Assembly (NCBI GenBank): GCA_009702205.1
Contig: WLIM01000028.1
Location: 1-10,308, forward strand
Length of the DNA: 10,308 bases
Direction: 5' to 3'
Origin: Actinomycetota bacterium
Lineage (GTDB): Bacteria; Actinomycetota; Actinomycetes; Nanopelagicales; Nanopelagicaceae
Part shown: in pieces, positions 8,125 through 10,308 of the stretch
How positions within the stretch are numbered: the first letter of the stretch is position 1
How the letters are laid out: each line of letters opens with the position of its first letter
Translations under genes and position numbers: made by a program
Notes under the pieces: model-generated
Databases searched by the model: none
The model's input: only the letters and a program-made list of their open reading frames with translations
What the model was told of the DNA's origin: nothing

Positions 8125-9048
8125 GTGCTCGCACTCCTAGCTCCAGGTCAAGGTTCCCAAACTCCGGGCTTCCTTTCGCCTTGGTTAGAAGATCAAAAAG
8201 CCGCCCAAGTAATAGGTATCTGGTCTGATGCAATTGGACTAGACCTAACCCGCCTTGGCACGAGCGCAAGCGCCGATGAAATTCGGGATACCGCCAATGC
8301 CCAACCGCTTCTAGTTGCGGGCGGTCTTATTGGGGCTTTGAGATTATTTGGCGAAGACTTATCGCCTATTAGTTATGTGGCAGGACATTCAGTCGGCGAA
8401 ATTACGGCAGCAGCTTTTGCCGGAACTTTAGATTCAGTATCTGCAATGAAATTAGTTCATACTCGCGGCGCCCAAATGGCGCTAGCTGCCAAAGATTCAA
8501 ATACTGGAATGTCTGCAGTATTGGGTGGCGAGCGAGATGTAGTTGTTGCTGCAATTATCAAAGCAGGTTTAACGCCAGCAAATGAAAATGGTGGCGGTCA
8601 GATTGTTGCTGCAGGCTCGCTAACAGCCCTCGCAACCTTTGCTGAAAATCCACCAGAAGGCTCACGAGTTCGCGCGCTCGCAGTTTCAGGTGCTTTTCAT
8701 ACTTCAACCATGGCGCCAGCAGTTGCGCATCTTGCAACTCTTGCAACCTCGCTAAATGTTGGTGAACCAAAGATTCCATTTATTTCAAATAAAGATGGTG
8801 CAGTCATTGAAGATGGTCGTGAGATTTTAGATCGAATTGTTGGCCAGATTGCTGGGCCTGTTCGCTGGGATCTCTGCATGGAAACTATGGCTAAATGTGG
8901 CGTCACTGGAGTTATAGAAGTTCCACCAGCTGGAACACTTGCTGGATTAGTAAAACGCGCACAAAGCGAAATTGAAACTTTCACACTTAAGGCTCCGGAA
9001 GATTTAGAAGCTGCTGCTGCATTTATCGCAAAGCATGGTGGCAACTAA
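8125..9048 (+). CDS. fabD: Malonyl-CoA:ACP transacylase FabD
   Basis: FabD transfers the malonyl group from malonyl-CoA to acyl carrier protein, supplying extender units for type II fatty acid synthesis. The 307-residue protein starts at a GTG (LALLAPGQGSQTPG). It has the nucleophile S89 in GHSVGE (87-92), R114 in VHTRGAQM for the malonyl carboxylate, and H192 in SGAFHTSTM as the catalytic base. The C-terminal EVPPAGTLAGLVKR also fits actinobacterial members. All active-site residues are present and the length is normal. It overlaps fabH by one base (TAATG) and is the first gene of the operon, with a probable leaderless promoter in the divergent region shared with etfB. Confidence 0.97.
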   Translation: MLALLAPGQGSQTPGFLSPWLEDQKAAQVIGIWSDAIGLDLTRLGTSASADEIRDTANAQPLLVAGGLIGALRLFGEDLSPISYVAGHSVGEITAAAFAGTLDSVSAMKLVHTRGAQMALAAKDSNTGMSAVLGGERDVVVAAIIKAGLTPANENGGGQIVAAGSLTALATFAENPPEGSRVRALAVSGAFHTSTMAPAVAHLATLATSLNVGEPKIPFISNKDGAVIEDGREILDRIVGQIAGPVRWDLCMETMAKCGVTGVIEVPPAGTLAGLVKRAQSEIETFTLKAPEDLEAAAAFIAKHGGN

Positions 9049-10079
9049 TGTCGCTTAAATTTACGCCCGAAACCGCAAACGCCCGCATTCTCTCAGTCGG
9101 CGCCTATCGCCCACCTCGGGTTGTTCCAAATTCTGAAATTGTTGGTCGTATTGATTCAACTGATGAATGGATTCAACAACGAACCGGCATCGAAAGCCGC
9201 CACTTTGCCAGTGCTGATGAATCCCTAATTGATATGGCAGCAAAATCTGCGAACATTGCAATTGCTCGTGCTGGCTTAGTGGCCGAAGATATTGATGCCG
9301 TAATTTTTGCAACTATAAGTTATCCCTACCAAGCTCCTAGCGCTGCAACTGAATTATTAGTTCGCCTTGGAAACACTAAAGCGGCCGCATTTGATATTTC
9401 TGCAGCTTGTGCTGGATTTTGTTACGGCGTTGCACTTGCAAATGATTTAGTGCGAAATAAAACCGCGAAAAATGTTTTAGTTATGGGCGCTGAGAAACTA
9501 TCTGACTTCACAGATCCAGATGATCGCGCAACCGCATTTATATTTGCCGATGGCGCTGGCTCTGTAGTTATCGGACCATCACAAGATATTGGAATCGGGC
9601 CAACAGTTTGGGGCGCAAGCGCGGAAACCCGCGATGCAATTGTCCTTGAACCTTCATATCTTGAATATAAGAAAAATCCGGGAAAACTTGATTTAGGTTG
9701 GCCAAATATCAATCAACAAGGTCAGACAGTTTTTCGTTGGGCAGTTTATGAAATAGCACCGATTGCACTTCGCGCACTTGAAGCAGCAGGTTTAACTCCA
9801 GAGACTCTTGATGCCTTCATTCCGCATCAAGCCAATGATCGAATTATCGAGTCCCTTGTAAAATCAATGAAATTGCCAGAATCAGTTGTTGTTGCCCACG
9901 ATATTCGCACTTCGGGTAATACTTCTTCCGCTTCGATTCCACTGGCAATGGACGCTTTACTCGCCGAGAGGCCAGAACTTCACGGTAAGAGCGCACTTCT
10001 CATAGGATTTGGCGCAGGGCTTGTATATGCCGGCCAAGTTGTTGAACTACCAAACAAACCGAATAACCAAAGCAAATAA
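9048..10079 (+). CDS. fabH: 3-oxoacyl-ACP synthase III FabH
   Basis: FabH condenses an acyl-CoA primer with malonyl-ACP, starting each fatty acid chain and helping to set whether chains are straight or branched. The 343-residue protein has the full Cys-His-Asn triad: C121 in DISAACAGFCYG, H260 in IPHQAN and N291 in TSGNTSSASIP. DEWIQQRTGI (39-48) and the glycine-rich GFGAGLVYAG (320-329) near the C-terminus are also typical. The ATG overlaps the fabD stop by one base, so translation is probably coupled. The last codons overlap the ribosome binding site of acpP. Primer preference cannot be judged from the sequence by eye. Confidence 0.97.
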   Translation: MSLKFTPETANARILSVGAYRPPRVVPNSEIVGRIDSTDEWIQQRTGIESRHFASADESLIDMAAKSANIAIARAGLVAEDIDAVIFATISYPYQAPSAATELLVRLGNTKAAAFDISAACAGFCYGVALANDLVRNKTAKNVLVMGAEKLSDFTDPDDRATAFIFADGAGSVVIGPSQDIGIGPTVWGASAETRDAIVLEPSYLEYKKNPGKLDLGWPNINQQGQTVFRWAVYEIAPIALRALEAAGLTPETLDAFIPHQANDRIIESLVKSMKLPESVVVAHDIRTSGNTSSASIPLAMDALLAERPELHGKSALLIGFGAGLVYAGQVVELPNKPNNQSK

Positions 10080-10083
10080 GGAG
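10078..10083 (+). promoter_or_regulatory. Strong ribosome binding site of acpP
   Basis: AAGGAG lies 7 bases before the acpP ATG and overlaps the fabH TAA stop. It is the best Shine-Dalgarno sequence I noticed in the window, which suits a product needed in large amounts and made from an internal position of the operon. Confidence 0.75.
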
Positions 10084-10090
10084 ATACGAG

Positions 10091-10308
10091 ATGGCACTAA
10101 CAGTCGATGTAGTACTTGAAGGAATCAAAGAGATCGTTGTTGAAGTTGCGGGCATTGATGCCGGCATCATCGCAATGGACAAGAAGTTCACAGATGATCT
10201 AGATGTTGATTCACTAAGCATGGTTGAAGTTGTCGTTGCTGCTGAAGAAAAGTTCGGCGTAAAGATTCCTGATGAAGAAGTAACAAAGATGGCAACTGTT
10301 GGCGATGC
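10091..10308 (+). CDS. acpP: Acyl carrier protein, N-terminal part (runs off right edge)
   Basis: The first 72 codons are visible, starting MALTVDVVLEGIKEIVVEVAG. The phosphopantetheine attachment motif is DSLSMVE at 40-46 with S41 as the carrier serine, preceded by the acidic FTDDLDVD. Helix III residues (FGVKIPDEE) follow. The protein is small and acidic and lies directly after fabH, the usual place for the fatty acid carrier. Five of its six lysines use AAG, whereas fabH favours AAA, hinting at codon choice for high expression. Only the last few residues should be missing. Confidence 0.95.
   Translation, partial: MALTVDVVLEGIKEIVVEVAGIDAGIIAMDKKFTDDLDVDSLSMVEVVVAAEEKFGVKIPDEEVTKMATVGD

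Overview
The window looks like a stretch of core chromosome from an actinobacterium with a modest GC content: the individual lines I counted fall roughly between 37 and 48 % GC. Two gene runs match ones I recall from Mycobacterium tuberculosis: etfB-etfA-cysteine desulfurase-mnmA-ligA, and nadD-rsfS-histidine phosphatase. Here the two runs are joined into one. The low GC and tight packing suggest a streamlined freshwater lineage such as the acI/Nanopelagicales group, but that is inference from gene order and composition only. I saw no rRNA, tRNA, CRISPR array, insertion sequence, prophage or defence gene.

Layout. A divergent intergenic region (8029-8124) splits the window. To its left, everything is on the minus strand and nearly gap-free: etfB, etfA, a PLP-dependent cysteine desulfurase, mnmA, ligA, a 39-residue single-pass membrane protein, nadD, rsfS, a histidine phosphatase, and the first 64 codons of a DnaQ-like exonuclease that runs off the left edge. 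To its right, on the plus strand, are fabD, fabH and the first 72 codons of acpP, which runs off the right edge. Most junctions are 1-26 bases or short overlaps, so the minus-strand genes probably share transcripts. Additional start sites are possible before the cysteine desulfurase, ligA and the exonuclease.

How the genes work together. FabD loads malonyl groups onto ACP and FabH makes the first condensation, so the right side is the start of a type II fatty acid synthesis operon. EtfA and EtfB form the electron-transfer flavoprotein that takes electrons from acyl-CoA and related dehydrogenases. The cysteine desulfurase probably feeds sulfur to MnmA for tRNA 2-thiouridine. LigA seals DNA nicks using NAD+, and NadD makes the dinucleotide precursor of NAD+. 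RsfS silences ribosomes under nutrient limitation.

Most worth a second look: (1) two related inverted repeats sharing TACTCnnCAGTA, one over each of the divergent etfB and fabD promoters; (2) nadD, whose conserved N-terminus has no ATG, GTG or TTG start and seems to need an ATC or ATT codon beside a 12-bp perfect palindrome; (3) the small membrane protein between ligA and nadD; (4) a recurring arrangement of a TAnnnT hexamer 6-7 bases before the start codon, which suggests leaderless transcripts. I found no wholly unknown multi-gene system; this is mostly housekeeping DNA with some regulatory oddities.
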